DNA of 62,703 nucleotides from Phycisphaerae bacterium (GCA_016794925.1 JAEUIW010000020.1:1-62703), one strand, 5' to 3'; positions 34,367 to 43,959 are shown, counted from the stretch's first letter. Program-made: numbers and translations. The notes: generated by a model not told the origin, from the sequence alone.

Positions 34367-36559
34367 TCACTCTTTTTCCGCGAGGATGAGGCGGAACGCG
34401 CGCAGGCACGTGGCGAGGGACCACGCCTGCGCGGGGCAACCCTGCGGGCGCTGCGGCGCGTGATCGGTCCCCTCGGCATCAAAGATCTCCGGAAGGTGGC
34501 CGGGGCAATCGCCCACCGAGAGGTACGCGAGCAACGGCTGGATGGCCCGGCGCGCGTCGCGCCGCGACTTCTCCGAGAACCCGCCCACGCGCAGGACCGC
34601 TTCCGCGAACAGGCCGCTGAGCCACGGCCAGGCGGTGCCGTTGTGGTACGCCGCGTCGCGCTGGAACATCGTGCCCTCGTAGCGGGGCGCGTACGCGGGA
34701 GAGCCGGGCGCCAGCGTCCGCACACCCAGGGGCGAGTACAGCCGCTCGGCCACGGTCTCGAGCACCGCCCTCTGCTGCGTGCGGTTCAGCGGCGAGTGGG
34801 GGAGCGACGCGGCGAGAATCTGGTTCGGCCGTACGGACCCGTCCGCCGGCCAGTTGGGGTCGTCGTTACCCGGGAGGGTGTCGTAGAGGCACGCCGCGCC
34901 CGGGTTCCAGAATTTGGCGCGGAACGACGCGGCAACGCGATCGGCCGCGGCCAGCAGCTCCTTTGAAGCCTTGCCCCTGGTCGCCGCGGCGAGCGACATG
35001 AGCGCGTTGTACCACAGCGCGTTGATCTCGACGGGCTTGCCGTGGCGTGGGGTGAAGGTCACGCCGTCGCGCTGGGCGTCCATCCAGGTGAGCTGCGTGG
35101 CGGGGTCGCCGGCGGCGACCAGGCCGTCCACGGGATCGACGCGGATGTGGTGGTGCGTGCCCTTGCGGTATCCGGCGACGATCGCAAGACAGGCGGGCAG
35201 GAGGGCCGCGTCGAAGGCGCGCCGATCGCGGGCTTCCCGCAGGTACGCGCAGGAGGCGTGGATGAACCAGAGCGGCGCATCCGCGGTGTTGTACTTGGGC
35301 TCGGAGGTGTAGTCGTCGAACACGTTGGGCACCAGCCCGTCGCGCACGAACTCGGCGAACGTGCGCAGCACGCCGAGGGCCTCCGCGTGCCGCCCGGTCT
35401 CCAGCAGCAACCCCGGCAGCGCGATCAGCGCGTCGCGTCCCCAGTCGGCGAACCACGGGTAGCCCGCGATGATGGTCGTGCCGGCCCGGGGCGGGCGGGC
35501 GCTCTCCAGCGGCGCGCGCCGGACGATGAAGTCGTCCGCGGCCACGGCCAGCAGGGCGAGCGTGCGCCGGTCCTCGTCGTCGCCGACCGATTCGCGCAGG
35601 CCCGAGATCAGCGCCCGCACGCAGCCGCTCAGTCGGGCCGAACGGGCCGCCCGGTCCGCGGCCGATGCGCGAGCGGGAGCTTCGCCAACCGACGCGGCGA
35701 GCGTGACCACGCACTCCCGACGCGTCCCGCGGGCCGCGCCGGCGGGAGCGAAGGGCAACTCGGCGTGGAACGAGCCGGGGCAGAAGAGGTCCTCGACGAA
35801 GTCGTAGCCGCGCTCGCGCTCCAGCCGGTACTCGAAGTTGTGCCACCAGTGCGGCGCCCGCTCGAACGTGCCGCGATCCGCGCGGATGTCGAGGGCAACG
35901 CCGTCTCGCCGGACCATCGCGCGGGCGGCCTCGGCCTCGACCTGGAACATGGCGATCGACGCCGGCGCGCGGTCGTCGCGCAGCAGCGAATGAAAATCCC
36001 GCAGCGAGACGAGCGGGCTGAGCGAGAGCCGCGCCGGCACGGCCAACCCACGGATCGTGTACGCCACCTCCACCGCGTTCGCGTCGCGGATCACGTGGAC
36101 CTGACGCACGACCTCCACGCCCTCGCATTCGTGAACCCAGCGGCATGAGAGGTCGCGCTCGAACCGGGACAGCGTCGGCGAAGCGTCCGGCTCGGCGTGA
36201 TTGCTCCCGGCGAACACGAAGCTCGTCAGGGGCACCCGCCGCTCGCGCGTCGTGCCCGGTTCGAGCGTGAGCGTGTCGGCCACGGCGTTGAGCGCCATCA
36301 CCCTTCGCACCGGGGGACGCAGCGACGCGATCAACAGCCCGTGGTAGCGGCGCGTGGCCGGGCCGAGCGCCGTGCCCATCGCGAACGCGCCCTGCCCGCT
36401 CGTGAGCAGCCACTCGGCCCGCTGCAGCGCCGCCGCACCCAGCGCCGCGCCCCGGGTCAGGGTCGGCGCCGGACCGTGATCGGACGCCAAGGCGCGGCGT
36501 TCACGCGCGATCTTCCCCGCGGGACGGCGAGAGCGGACGCGGGATCGTGTACGGGCCAT
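34367..36559 (-). CDS. Glycogen debranching enzyme-like amylo-alpha-1,6-glucosidase
   Basis: 730 residues from the ATG at 36559 (AAGGAAC upstream; a longer in-frame start at 36718 would add a low-quality extension). N-terminal beta-sandwich (GDE_N type: TRRYHGLLIASLRPPVRRVMAL) about 60-330, then an (alpha/alpha)6 barrel about 340-730 with AGYPWFADWGRDALIALPG, QLTWMDA and EINALWYNAL, the signature motifs of archaeal-type debranching enzymes, where acidic residues in the WGRD and WMDA motifs line the active site. It would remove alpha-1,6 branches from glycogen in the cytoplasm. No other glycogen gene is near. It is divergent from guaB. Confidence 0.9.
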   Translation of the reverse strand: MARTRSRVRSRRPAGKIARERRALASDHGPAPTLTRGAALGAAALQRAEWLLTSGQGAFAMGTALGPATRRYHGLLIASLRPPVRRVMALNAVADTLTLEPGTTRERRVPLTSFVFAGSNHAEPDASPTLSRFERDLSCRWVHECEGVEVVRQVHVIRDANAVEVAYTIRGLAVPARLSLSPLVSLRDFHSLLRDDRAPASIAMFQVEAEAARAMVRRDGVALDIRADRGTFERAPHWWHNFEYRLERERGYDFVEDLFCPGSFHAELPFAPAGAARGTRRECVVTLAASVGEAPARASAADRAARSARLSGCVRALISGLRESVGDDEDRRTLALLAVAADDFIVRRAPLESARPPRAGTTIIAGYPWFADWGRDALIALPGLLLETGRHAEALGVLRTFAEFVRDGLVPNVFDDYTSEPKYNTADAPLWFIHASCAYLREARDRRAFDAALLPACLAIVAGYRKGTHHHIRVDPVDGLVAAGDPATQLTWMDAQRDGVTFTPRHGKPVEINALWYNALMSLAAATRGKASKELLAAADRVAASFRAKFWNPGAACLYDTLPGNDDPNWPADGSVRPNQILAASLPHSPLNRTQQRAVLETVAERLYSPLGVRTLAPGSPAYAPRYEGTMFQRDAAYHNGTAWPWLSGLFAEAVLRVGGFSEKSRRDARRAIQPLLAYLSVGDCPGHLPEIFDAEGTDHAPQRPQGCPAQAWSLATCLRAFRLILAEKE

Positions 36560-36671
36560 TGTTCGTTCCTTGGAAGGGTTCGGAGCGCGCCGACGCCCGG
36601 GATGGTACCCCAAGGGGGCGGTTGGTTGGTCGGGCACCGCGTGATCTTGGGCCGCGCCGCCGCGCCCGGGG

Positions 36672-36700
36672 TTGACTGACCCCGCCGCGCCCTCCATAAA
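36672..36700 (+). promoter_or_regulatory. Probable sigma-70-type promoter of guaB, leaderless start
   Basis: TTGACT at 36672-36677, a 17-base spacer, then CATAAA at 36695-36700. The expected start of transcription, 6-8 bases further on, is 36706-36708, which is an in-frame ATG. The transcript may therefore have no 5' leader. No ribosome site is visible before either ATG. Confidence 0.5.
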
Positions 36701-36705
36701 TGTAC

Positions 36706-38259
36706 ATGGAAGCCTCATCCGTCAACGGCGCGCGTTCCGCCTGCCGAGCCGAAGCGCCCGACCTCTCCACCCCGGCCACTTCCAAGATCGTCCTCGAGGG
36801 CATGACCTTCGACGACGTGCTGCTCATTCCCCGCTACAGCGCCGTTGTCCCGGCCGAGACCGAGACGATCACCCGCCTCAGCCGCTCCATCCCGCTGAAC
36901 ATCCCGCTCGTCTCCGCGCCGATGGACACCGTGACCGAGGCCGCATTGGCCATCGCGCTGGCGCAGGAGGGCGGGATCGGGATCATCCACCGCAACATGC
37001 CCATCGAGGCCCAGGCCCGCGAGGTCAGCAAGGTCAAGCGCTCCGCCAACGGCGTCATCCTGGATCCCCAGACGCTCTCGCCCGCCGACACCGTCGGCCG
37101 GGCTCGCCAGCTCATGGCCGGGTACAACGTCTCGGGCTTCCCGGTGACCGAGGGCGGCGCCGCCAAGGGCAAGGTGCTGGGAATCCTCACGCGTCGAGAC
37201 CTGAAATTCGTCGAGGACGAGACCACGCCGGTGGGCGAGGTCATGACCTCCGCCGGGCTCATCACCGCCCCGCCCGGCACGACCCTGGACGAGGCCACGT
37301 TCATCCTCAACCGCAACAAGGTCGAGAAGCTCCTCCTGGTGGACGCGCAGTTCCGCCTGGCCGGGCTCATCACCATGCGGGACATCGACCGGCTCTCGCA
37401 GTTCCCCCGCGCCTGCGCCGACGCGCGCGGCCGTCTCCGCTGCGGCGCGGCGGTGGGCGTCGATCAGTACGAACGGGCCGCCGCCCTCATCGCCGCGGAC
37501 GCCGACGTGCTGGTCGTCGACACCTCCCACGGCCACTCCGAGAACGTCCTGCGCACCGTGCGCACGCTGAAGCAGACCCACGGCATCGAGGTGATCGCCG
37601 GCAACGTCGCCACCGCCGAGGCGGCCCGGGCCCTGGTTGACGCCGGCGCCGACGGCATCAAGGCGGGCGTCGGGCCCGGGTCCATCTGCACCACCCGCGT
37701 GGTGACCGGCGTGGGCGTGCCGCAGCTGACCGCCGTGATGGAGGCCGTGCGCGGCGTCGCGGGATCCGGCGTGCCGGTGATCGCCGACGGCGGCGTCCGG
37801 CAGTCCGGCGACATCGCCAAGGCGCTCGCCGCGGGGGCGCACGCGGTCATGATGGGGTCCCTGTTCGCCGGCCTGGACGAGGCCCCCGGCGAGACCGTCA
37901 TCCGTCACGGCCGGCGGTACAAGGTCTATCGCGGCATGGGCTCGGAGGGCGCCATGAAGGCGGGCTCGGCCGACCGCTATCAGCAGGGACCCGAGCAGAC
38001 CAAGGCGCAGCGGAAGTTCGTGCCCGAGGGCGTCGAGGGCATGGTCGCGTATCGGGGCACGCTCGCCGAGTTCGTCTACCAGATGGTGGGCGGGGTCCGG
38101 GCCTCGATGGGCTACTGCGGCTGCCGGAACATCGATGAGTTCCGCCGCGACGCCCGGTTCTGCAAGGTCACCGCCGCGACGGTGGTGGAGAATCATCCCC
38201 ACGACATCCGCATCACCAAGGAATCACCCAACTACATCGCGGAAACGACCGGGGAATAG
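36706..38259 (+). CDS. guaB: Inosine-5'-monophosphate dehydrogenase
   Basis: 517 residues from the ATG at 36706 (519 from 36700). Catalytic TIM barrel with [12 protein letters not shown], the active-site loop [13 protein letters not shown] (catalytic Cys C328) and the flap ARG-region RGMGSEGAM. Two CBS domains are inserted (about 110-230). IMPDH oxidises IMP to XMP with NAD, the committed step to GMP. A substrate-binding DGG motif (VIADGG) is present. About 28 residues precede the conserved TFDDVLL, longer than usual and poorly conserved in appearance. Divergent from the debranching enzyme gene. Confidence 0.97.
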   Translation: MEASSVNGARSACRAEAPDLSTPATSKIVLEGMTFDDVLLIPRYSAVVPAETETITRLSRSIPLNIPLVSAPMDTVTEAALAIALAQEGGIGIIHRNMPIEAQAREVSKVKRSANGVILDPQTLSPADTVGRARQLMAGYNVSGFPVTEGGAAKGKVLGILTRRDLKFVEDETTPVGEVMTSAGLITAPPGTTLDEATFILNRNKVEKLLLVDAQFRLAGLITMRDIDRLSQFPRACADARGRLRCGAAVGVDQYERAAALIAADADVLVVDTSHGHSENVLRTVRTLKQTHGIEVIAGNVATAEAARALVDAGADGIKAGVGPGSICTTRVVTGVGVPQLTAVMEAVRGVAGSGVPVIADGGVRQSGDIAKALAAGAHAVMMGSLFAGLDEAPGETVIRHGRRYKVYRGMGSEGAMKAGSADRYQQGPEQTKAQRKFVPEGVEGMVAYRGTLAEFVYQMVGGVRASMGYCGCRNIDEFRRDARFCKVTAATVVENHPHDIRITKESPNYIAETTGE

Positions 38260-38402
38260 CCTGCCCACCACCTTGGTTTCCAGATGGGGATCCGAAGCCG
38301 ACCACGCCGCGGCCGCCTATTCTTGGGGATAGGGAAACGGAATTCCCGCCGGGGCGATGCGCGCCGGCCCTGACCGTTCTCACACTCATCGGAGAGCAAC
38401 CC

Positions 38403-39521
38403 ATGCTGGTTCGTGCGCTTCTGGCGGCCGGGCTGATCGCCTGTGCCGGTTCGTCCGTGATGGCCCAGACGGAGAAAAAAACGGAGGCCCCGGCCGGGAA
38501 GCCCGCCGAACCTCGCCCCCTGACGGTGGGCGACAAGGCCCCCTCGCTCCAGGTCGAGAAGTGGGTCAAGGGCGAGCCCGTCACCGGCTACGAGAAGGGG
38601 AAGGCGTACATCGTCGAATTCTGGGCCACCTGGTGCGGCCCGTGCGTCGCGGCGTTCCCCCACCTCAGCGAGACCCAGGCCAAGTACAAGGACAAGGGCC
38701 TGACCGTGATCGGCACCAACATCTGGGAGGAGCGCGAGTACAAGCCCGACACGTACGCCAAGGTGGAGAAGTTCGTCAAGGGACAGGGCGACCGCATGTC
38801 GTACACCGTGGCCTACGACGGCCCGGGCAAGGCGATGGACAAGGCCTTCATGCAGGCCGCGGGAAAGAACGGCATCCCGTGCGCGTTCATCGTCGACCGT
38901 GAGGGGTACATCGCGTACGCCGGCCACCCCATGAACATGGACGCCACGCTGGCGAAGGTCATGGACGGGACCTTCGACCGCAAGGCCGCGATCGAGGAAT
39001 ACGCCAAGGCCCAGGCGGCGGAGGCCCAGTCGATGGGCGCGCAGCGCAAGCTCAGCAAGGCCATCCAGGACAAGAAATTCGACGAGGCCTACGCGATCCT
39101 CGACGGCATGATCAAGGAAAACCCCGAGGGCGGGCCCGGTTGGATGATGACCAAGTTCAGCGTGATGCTGACCCAGGAGAAGAACTACGACAAGGCCTAC
39201 GGCGTGGCCCGCGAGATTCTCGAGGGCAAGGCCAAGGGCAACACCATGATGCTCAACAGCCTGGCCTGGACCATCGTCGATCCCGACGGCGGCGTTGAGA
39301 AGAAGGACCTCGACATCGCGATGAAGGCGGCCCAGGGCGCGGTCGAGGCGTCCGGCGGCAAGGACGGGGCCATCCTCGACACCCTCGCCCGCGTGTACTT
39401 CCTCAAGGGCGACAAGGCCAAGGCGATCGAGACCCAGAAGAAGGCCATCGGGCTCGCCGATGCGAGCATGAAGGCCGAACTCGAGAAGACCCTCAAGGAA
39501 TACGAGTCCTCCAAGAACTGA
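38403..39521 (+). CDS. Exported TlpA-like thioredoxin with C-terminal TPR region
   Basis: 372 residues. Signal peptide 1-22 (ends VMAQ). Thioredoxin-fold domain about 40-185 with the redox motif WCGPC and the conserved cis-Pro segment GIPCAFIVDREG. From about 215 to the end, helical TPR-like repeats (DKKFDEAYAILDGMI, DKAKAIETQKKAIGL). ATG at 38403 has GGAG 8 bases upstream. TlpA-like proteins reduce disulfides outside the cytoplasm. It is followed after 63 bases by a second TlpA-like gene. Confidence 0.88.
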   Translation: MLVRALLAAGLIACAGSSVMAQTEKKTEAPAGKPAEPRPLTVGDKAPSLQVEKWVKGEPVTGYEKGKAYIVEFWATWCGPCVAAFPHLSETQAKYKDKGLTVIGTNIWEEREYKPDTYAKVEKFVKGQGDRMSYTVAYDGPGKAMDKAFMQAAGKNGIPCAFIVDREGYIAYAGHPMNMDATLAKVMDGTFDRKAAIEEYAKAQAAEAQSMGAQRKLSKAIQDKKFDEAYAILDGMIKENPEGGPGWMMTKFSVMLTQEKNYDKAYGVAREILEGKAKGNTMMLNSLAWTIVDPDGGVEKKDLDIAMKAAQGAVEASGGKDGAILDTLARVYFLKGDKAKAIETQKKAIGLADASMKAELEKTLKEYESSKN

Positions 39522-39584
39522 AACCGGCCCCGCGGGGCACGCGGCGGGCTCCCCCGCCGCGCCACGCGAGCCAGGAGCACGATC

Positions 39585-40220
39585 ATGAAGAATCGCATGT
39601 TGATCGCCGCGGGCGCGCTCGCCCTGGCGGCCTCGTCCGCGTGGGCGCAGACCGAAAAGAAACCGGAGGCGGCCAAACCCGCGCCGGCGGCGCAGCCGGG
39701 CAAGGCGGCCGCCCCGACGCTCAAGGTCGGCGACAAGGCCCCCGCCATCACCGTCGACAAGTGGGTGAAGGGCGAGAGCGTGGCCGGCTTCGAGAAAGGC
39801 AAGGCCTACGTCGTCGAGTTCTGGGCGACCTGGTGCCCGCCCTGCCGCGAGAGCATCCCGCACCTCACCGAGCTGCAGAAGAAGCACACCGACGTCACGT
39901 TCATCGGCGTGGCCTCCAGCGAACGGCAGAAGGACCCCAAGAACGACGATCGCCTCTCGGTCCTGGAGAAGTTCGTCCAGGCTCAGGGCGACAAGATGAA
40001 GTACGCCGTCGCCTACGACTCGAAACGCGCCATGACGGACGCGTGGATGAGGCCCGCGAACCAGAACGGCATCCCGTGCGCGTTCATCGTCGATGCCGGT
40101 GGCACGATCGCGTGGATCGGCAACCCGCTCGACGACGAGTTCCCCGCCATGGTCGCCAAGCACAGCAAGGTGAAGGCCGAGCCCGCCAAGGGTGAAAAGG
40201 ACAAGGCCGTCGGAAGCTGA
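39585..40220 (+). CDS. Exported TlpA-like thioredoxin
   Basis: 211 residues. Signal peptide 1-22 (SSAWAQ), Ala/Pro/Lys linker, then a thioredoxin domain with WCPPC and GIPCAFIVDAGG. Paralogue of the preceding protein (shared KVGDKAPAITVDKWVKGES and FEKGKAYVVEFWATWC) but without the TPR part. AGGAG lies before the ATG. WCPPC is more typical of reducing CcmG-like proteins than WCGPC. Ends just before an intrinsic terminator. Confidence 0.9.
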   Translation: MKNRMLIAAGALALAASSAWAQTEKKPEAAKPAPAAQPGKAAAPTLKVGDKAPAITVDKWVKGESVAGFEKGKAYVVEFWATWCPPCRESIPHLTELQKKHTDVTFIGVASSERQKDPKNDDRLSVLEKFVQAQGDKMKYAVAYDSKRAMTDAWMRPANQNGIPCAFIVDAGGTIAWIGNPLDDEFPAMVAKHSKVKAEPAKGEKDKAVGS

Positions 40221-40248
40221 CCGCCGCCCGCCATGCACACGATCGGAT

Positions 40249-41037
40249 TCAAGGCCCGCCCCCCGGCGGGCCTTTTTCATTCCCGTCGGCGGCGTCGGCC
40301 TCCGGGTCGAACGGGATCAGGCGACCCACCACGCCTTCCCGATCCAGGGCATCGAGCCTCACCGCCCGCTCCACGCGGTGCGGACCGATCGCGGTGCGCC
40401 GCAACGCCACCAGCACGCCGCCGACCCCCAGCGACCGGCCCAGGTCGCGCGCGAGCGAACGGATGTACGTGCCCCGCCCGCAGCGCACCCGCAGCGTCAG
40501 ACCCGGGAACGTGCAGTCGATCAGGTCAATGGCGTGAACCAGGACCGGGCGCGCCGGCAGCTCGTCGATCGCCCCGCGCCGCGCCAACGTGTACGCGCGC
40601 CGACCGTCAACCTTCATCGCCGAGTGAACCGGCGGGCGCTGCATGATCGTCCCCGTCATCGCGTCGAGGGCGCGCCGAACCGCCGCCGCGTCCGGGGGGC
40701 TCGGCACGTCCACCCTCGACAGCACGCCCTCCAGGTCGTCCGTCGTGGAGGTCATCGAGAGGTCCACCTGCGCGAGATACTCCTTCTCGCCGCCCATCAG
40801 GCCCTCGCACAGGCGCGTCGCCTTGCCCACCAGCACGATCACCAGCCCCGACGCCAGCGGATCGAGCGTCCCCGCGTGCCCGACCTTCAGCGACTTGGGC
40901 CACCCCGCACGGAACAGGCTCCCCTTTACCTGCCGGCACACGTCCATCGACGTCGCGTGCATGCCGCGCGGTTTGTCCACCAGCAGGATCCCGCTGGGCC
41001 GCGCCGGTTCGTTCGTGCTCGCCGCTTCGTGCGCCAT
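40249..41037 (-). CDS. truB: tRNA pseudouridine-55 synthase
   Basis: 262 residues. TruB signature: SGILLVDKPRGMHATS near the N-terminus, the catalytic motif GHAGTLDPLASGLV (Asp nucleophile), then RPPVHSAMKVDGRRAY and RCGRGTYIRSLARDLG. It makes pseudouridine 55 in the T loop of tRNAs. The gene begins immediately after the stop of the upstream glycosyltransferase (TGA-ATG adjacent). The C-terminal 20 residues overlap a terminator for the opposite strand. Confidence 0.96.
   Translation of the reverse strand: MAHEAASTNEPARPSGILLVDKPRGMHATSMDVCRQVKGSLFRAGWPKSLKVGHAGTLDPLASGLVIVLVGKATRLCEGLMGGEKEYLAQVDLSMTSTTDDLEGVLSRVDVPSPPDAAAVRRALDAMTGTIMQRPPVHSAMKVDGRRAYTLARRGAIDELPARPVLVHAIDLIDCTFPGLTLRVRCGRGTYIRSLARDLGRSLGVGGVLVALRRTAIGPHRVERAVRLDALDREGVVGRLIPFDPEADAADGNEKGPPGGGP
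40251..40277 (+). terminator. Intrinsic terminator after the TlpA pair, inside the 3' end of truB
   Basis: AAGGCCCGCC at 40251-40260, loop CCCC, GGCGGGCCTT at 40265-40274, then T-run to 40277: a perfect 10-bp hairpin with five T. It serves the plus-strand TlpA genes. The same bases encode the last residues (Gly/Pro-rich) of truB on the minus strand, where the loop side gives a weaker T-run. Confidence 0.88.
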
Positions 41038-42840
41038 TCAATGCGGCTCCCGGACCCCCACGATCTGATACTCCGGCTCCGGGACGGGCCCCCGCCCCAG
41101 GGCCCGGCTGAAACTCATGAGCAGCCTCATGCGCCGGCGCTCCTCGTCCGTCAGGCCCCGCCCCGTGATCACGAGCAACGCGTGGGGGTGCGCGCGCAGG
41201 TGCGCCAAGAGTTCGCCCCGCTCGATCCGCTCCACGCGCCCGCGCATCTGGAAAATCAGGCTGTCCTCGTGGTACAGCGACGCCAGCGGGCGCCACCCGG
41301 TCGCATCCGCGGACCGGATGCCCCCGGCGATCCGCCTGCTCATCTCGCCCGGCGCCAGCGCCGGCGCGACGGCCCGCGTGGCCGCGAACGCCACGCCGAT
41401 CGCCGCCAGAATACCCAGCAGCTGCGCCCCGACGTACCCCCCGCCGCGGATCGCCCGCCCGGACATCCACAGCGTCGCGCCCGCCCCGATCAGCCCCGCC
41501 GCGCCGAGCACGAGCGTTCCCCGGCTCACGCCGTCGAAAACCACCCACTCCGCGATCCGTTCCGGGCGGATCGCCGCGACGAGCAGAACGACGGAAAGCA
41601 GCGACGCCGGGACGAACGCCCCCCACCGCCACAACCCCAGTCCGAAGCGGTTCCCGATCGTGGTCAATCCGCTGAGCCGTCCGGTCCCCGCCGCGAACAC
41701 CGCCCGCGCGCTCAGCAGCGCCAGCGCCGGGTACAGCGGGAGCGTGTAGTGAGGCAGCTTCGTCCCGATCGCCTCGAAAACGACCCACGACGGCACGACC
41801 CACGCCAGACAAAACACCTCGGCGTCCCGCCCCCGCATCCAGGCGCGGCCCGCCTCCCCGCGCGCCCACCGGCCCCGCGCCAGACGCCACGCGCGCGCGA
41901 CGCCCTTCGCCGTCAGCATCGAGCCCGGCCACAGCAGCACCGCCAGCAACGCCAGGTGATACCCCGGCGGCCCCCAGTGGCCCTCCTTGGCCTCCGCGCT
42001 GCGCCCGATGGTCTCATCGAAAACAACCCGCAGGTAGCGCTCCCAGCCCACGTGCCCGGCGACCAGCAGCAGCCACGGGGCGACCATCACCAGCACCACG
42101 CACACCCCGAGCAGGGGTCGCGTGGCCCGCATCCACGCCCAGCGCCGCGTGGTCAGCCCCAGGGCCAGCGCGGCCAGCGCGGCAACCATCGGAACGATCG
42201 GCCCCTTTGCGAGCACGCCCAACCCGATGCACACCCAGAGCGTCGCCGCGCGCGCGGAACGGCCGCGGCTCACTCCCCGGGCCCCGCGCCAGCACGCCCA
42301 GAGCGCCCACTGCGTCCCCGCCGCGCACGCGAGGAGCACCTGGTCCGCGCGGGCCTGGTGGGCATCCCAGACCACCATGGGACAGACCGCCAGCAGCGCC
42401 GCCCCCAGCCACGCCGCGCGCGCATCGAACATCGAGCACCCCATCCGCCACGTGAGCAGGACGGCCGCCATCGCGCCCACGACCGACGGCACGCGGTACA
42501 TCCAGATCGCGTCCCGCCGGGGATCCCCCATCGTGAACACCGCCGCCGAAGCCGCCTGCATCCAATAGATCAGCGGGGGCTTGTTCAGCCTGGGGCGGTC
42601 CTGCACCATGGGCACGGCCAGGCCGCCCGCGTGGAAGCCGGCGCGGGTCTCGCCCGCCGGCAGCGCGACGGACTCGAACATCTGCCGGCTGGCCTGCGCA
42701 AACCTTGCCTCGTCCCGATCGACGGGGGGGATGGCCGCGAGACCGGGCAGGTACACTGACAGGCACAACGCCGCGAGCGCCGCGCCGCCGCGCACGCCGG
42801 CGCACCACCCACGCCACCAGCGGGAGTCCCGGGCCGACAT
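41038..42840 (-). CDS. ArnT/PMT-like GT-C glycosyltransferase
   Basis: 600 residues from the ATG at 42840 (a GTG at 42861 is in frame). About 11-12 hydrophobic helices. First external loop contains VDRDEARFAQASRQMFES and RLNKPPLIYWMQA, the catalytic-loop motifs of ArnT-like transferases (Asp/Glu after PP). Later AKGPIVPM and KLPHYTLPLYPALA match the conserved KGP and PHY..P patterns. Such enzymes move a sugar from a polyprenyl phosphate to lipid A or protein on the outer face of the membrane. It is cotranscribed with truB and divergent, with overlapping start codons, from a PAP2 phosphatase that could recycle polyprenyl carriers. Confidence 0.85.
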   Translation of the reverse strand: MSARDSRWWRGWCAGVRGGAALAALCLSVYLPGLAAIPPVDRDEARFAQASRQMFESVALPAGETRAGFHAGGLAVPMVQDRPRLNKPPLIYWMQAASAAVFTMGDPRRDAIWMYRVPSVVGAMAAVLLTWRMGCSMFDARAAWLGAALLAVCPMVVWDAHQARADQVLLACAAGTQWALWACWRGARGVSRGRSARAATLWVCIGLGVLAKGPIVPMVAALAALALGLTTRRWAWMRATRPLLGVCVVLVMVAPWLLLVAGHVGWERYLRVVFDETIGRSAEAKEGHWGPPGYHLALLAVLLWPGSMLTAKGVARAWRLARGRWARGEAGRAWMRGRDAEVFCLAWVVPSWVVFEAIGTKLPHYTLPLYPALALLSARAVFAAGTGRLSGLTTIGNRFGLGLWRWGAFVPASLLSVVLLVAAIRPERIAEWVVFDGVSRGTLVLGAAGLIGAGATLWMSGRAIRGGGYVGAQLLGILAAIGVAFAATRAVAPALAPGEMSRRIAGGIRSADATGWRPLASLYHEDSLIFQMRGRVERIERGELLAHLRAHPHALLVITGRGLTDEERRRMRLLMSFSRALGRGPVPEPEYQIVGVREPH

Positions 42841-43681
42841 GATCTCGCCGAGCGTCCGCACAGCCCGCGACTATAACCGCACGTTGTGGGGCCCGATCCG
42901 CGCCGCGCACGTGGCGTGGGCTGCGGCGCGGGCGGCGTTCGGCCCGGTGTGGGAATGGGCGCGCGAGCCGGTCCGACGGTCGTGGGCGCGCCCGATGGTG
43001 CTGGGGCTGCCCCTGCTTGTGGTGCTGTGGCCGCTGGACGGAGCGATATGCGCCGCGGCGCGCGGGTGGCGTCTCGGCGGGGACGTGCGTCGGGAATTGG
43101 AAGCGGCCCAGCAATACGGCCAGCTCGTGAGCAGCCTTGTGGCGGCCCTGGCGGTCTTCCTGCTGGATCGGGCCCGCCGCGCACGCCTCTGGGACTGGGC
43201 CCTCGCGGCGGTGCTCGCCGCGCTGGCGTACCACGCGCTGAAGCTGTTCATCGGCCGCCCGCGCCCGAAGTTCGAGGATCCCGCGATGATCCTCGGGCCG
43301 TTCGGCACGTACCCGCTCACGCGGGACGACGGCTCGGTGGTGCTGCGGCACGCGTGGGAGTTCTGGCGCGGCATTTCTTCGGACCTGTGGTCGATGCCCT
43401 CCAGCCACACCGCCAGCGCCGTGGTGATGTCCGTGATGTTGGCGCGCTGGTACCCCGCTTTGCGTCCGCTTGTGATCGCGCTGGCGCTGGGCGTGGCCTT
43501 CGCTCGCGTCGCGCTGGGGGCGCACTACCCGACCGATGTCGTGGCGGGCGCCGCGGTCGGCTGGCTCGCGGCTTCGTGGGTGCAGGATGGGTCGCGCGGC
43601 CGGCTGCTGGCGGTCCGGCTGGGATGGTCGCGCGCGGATCCCGGTGAGCCGGGCCGCAATCCCGGATCGGGGCTAAACTGA
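42839..43681 (+). CDS. PAP2-type membrane phosphatase
   Basis: 280 residues from the ATG at 42839, which shares two bases with the start codon of the divergent glycosyltransferase. About five or six helices. The three PAP2 motifs are intact: KLFIGRPRPKF, SMPSSHTASA and RVALGAHYPTDVVAG, giving the His nucleophile and acid. Likely dephosphorylates undecaprenyl pyrophosphate or phosphatidate on the external face. Neighbouring GT-C enzyme supports a lipid-carrier role (inference). The gene ends 15 bases before tRNA-Ser. Confidence 0.9.
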   Translation: MISPSVRTARDYNRTLWGPIRAAHVAWAAARAAFGPVWEWAREPVRRSWARPMVLGLPLLVVLWPLDGAICAAARGWRLGGDVRRELEAAQQYGQLVSSLVAALAVFLLDRARRARLWDWALAAVLAALAYHALKLFIGRPRPKFEDPAMILGPFGTYPLTRDDGSVVLRHAWEFWRGISSDLWSMPSSHTASAVVMSVMLARWYPALRPLVIALALGVAFARVALGAHYPTDVVAGAAVGWLAASWVQDGSRGRLLAVRLGWSRADPGEPGRNPGSGLN

Positions 43682-43696
43682 CCATTCCGGTGCTCC

Positions 43697-43783
43697 GGAG
43701 AGGTGTCCGAGAGGCTGAAGGAGCAGCACTGGAAATGCTGTATACGGGTAACCGTATCGGGGGTTCGAATCCCCCCCTCTCCG
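43697..43783 (+). tRNA. tRNA-Ser (GGA anticodon)
   Basis: 87 bases with a long variable arm (TACGG/CCGTA). Acceptor GGAGAGG/CCTCTCC, anticodon stem AGCAC/ATGCT region with loop CTGGAAA (anticodon GGA), T arm GGGGG-TTCGAAT-CCCCC, discriminator G. CCA not encoded. It forms the left border of the region that looks foreign (to about 55300). Confidence 0.96.
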
Positions 43784-43787
43784 CTTG

Positions 43788-43833
43788 AGCGGGAGACTCT
43801 CACCCCCACGAGGGAGCGAGGGTCTCCCGCTTT
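43788..43833 (+). terminator. Hairpin terminator after tRNA-Ser
   Basis: AGCGGGAGAC at 43788-43797 pairs with GTCTCCCGCT at 43822-43831 (10 bp), followed by TTTGTCGTTT. The T-run is short but the position directly behind the tRNA fits termination. Confidence 0.65.
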
Positions 43834-43959
43834 GTCGTTTCCTCACGATTGCTCACGAGATCCGGCGCGTCTTGAGCGCCGAGAGACCCGGCAAGCCGCC
43901 GACTCGGTCGCCTTCGGGCCGATTCCGCCGAAAAGTCTCTCGGAGCCGATTTCGGCAGT

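Noticed and set aside
40192..42759. 855-codon open frame antisense to truB and the ArnT-like gene
   Set aside because: Almost only Arg, Pro, His and Gln; both minus-strand genes have clear family motifs.
42581..42838. N-terminal extension of the PAP2 phosphatase by 86 residues
   Set aside because: The extension overlaps the 5' end of the ArnT-like gene antisense and has shadow composition; the ATG at 42839 fits the fold.
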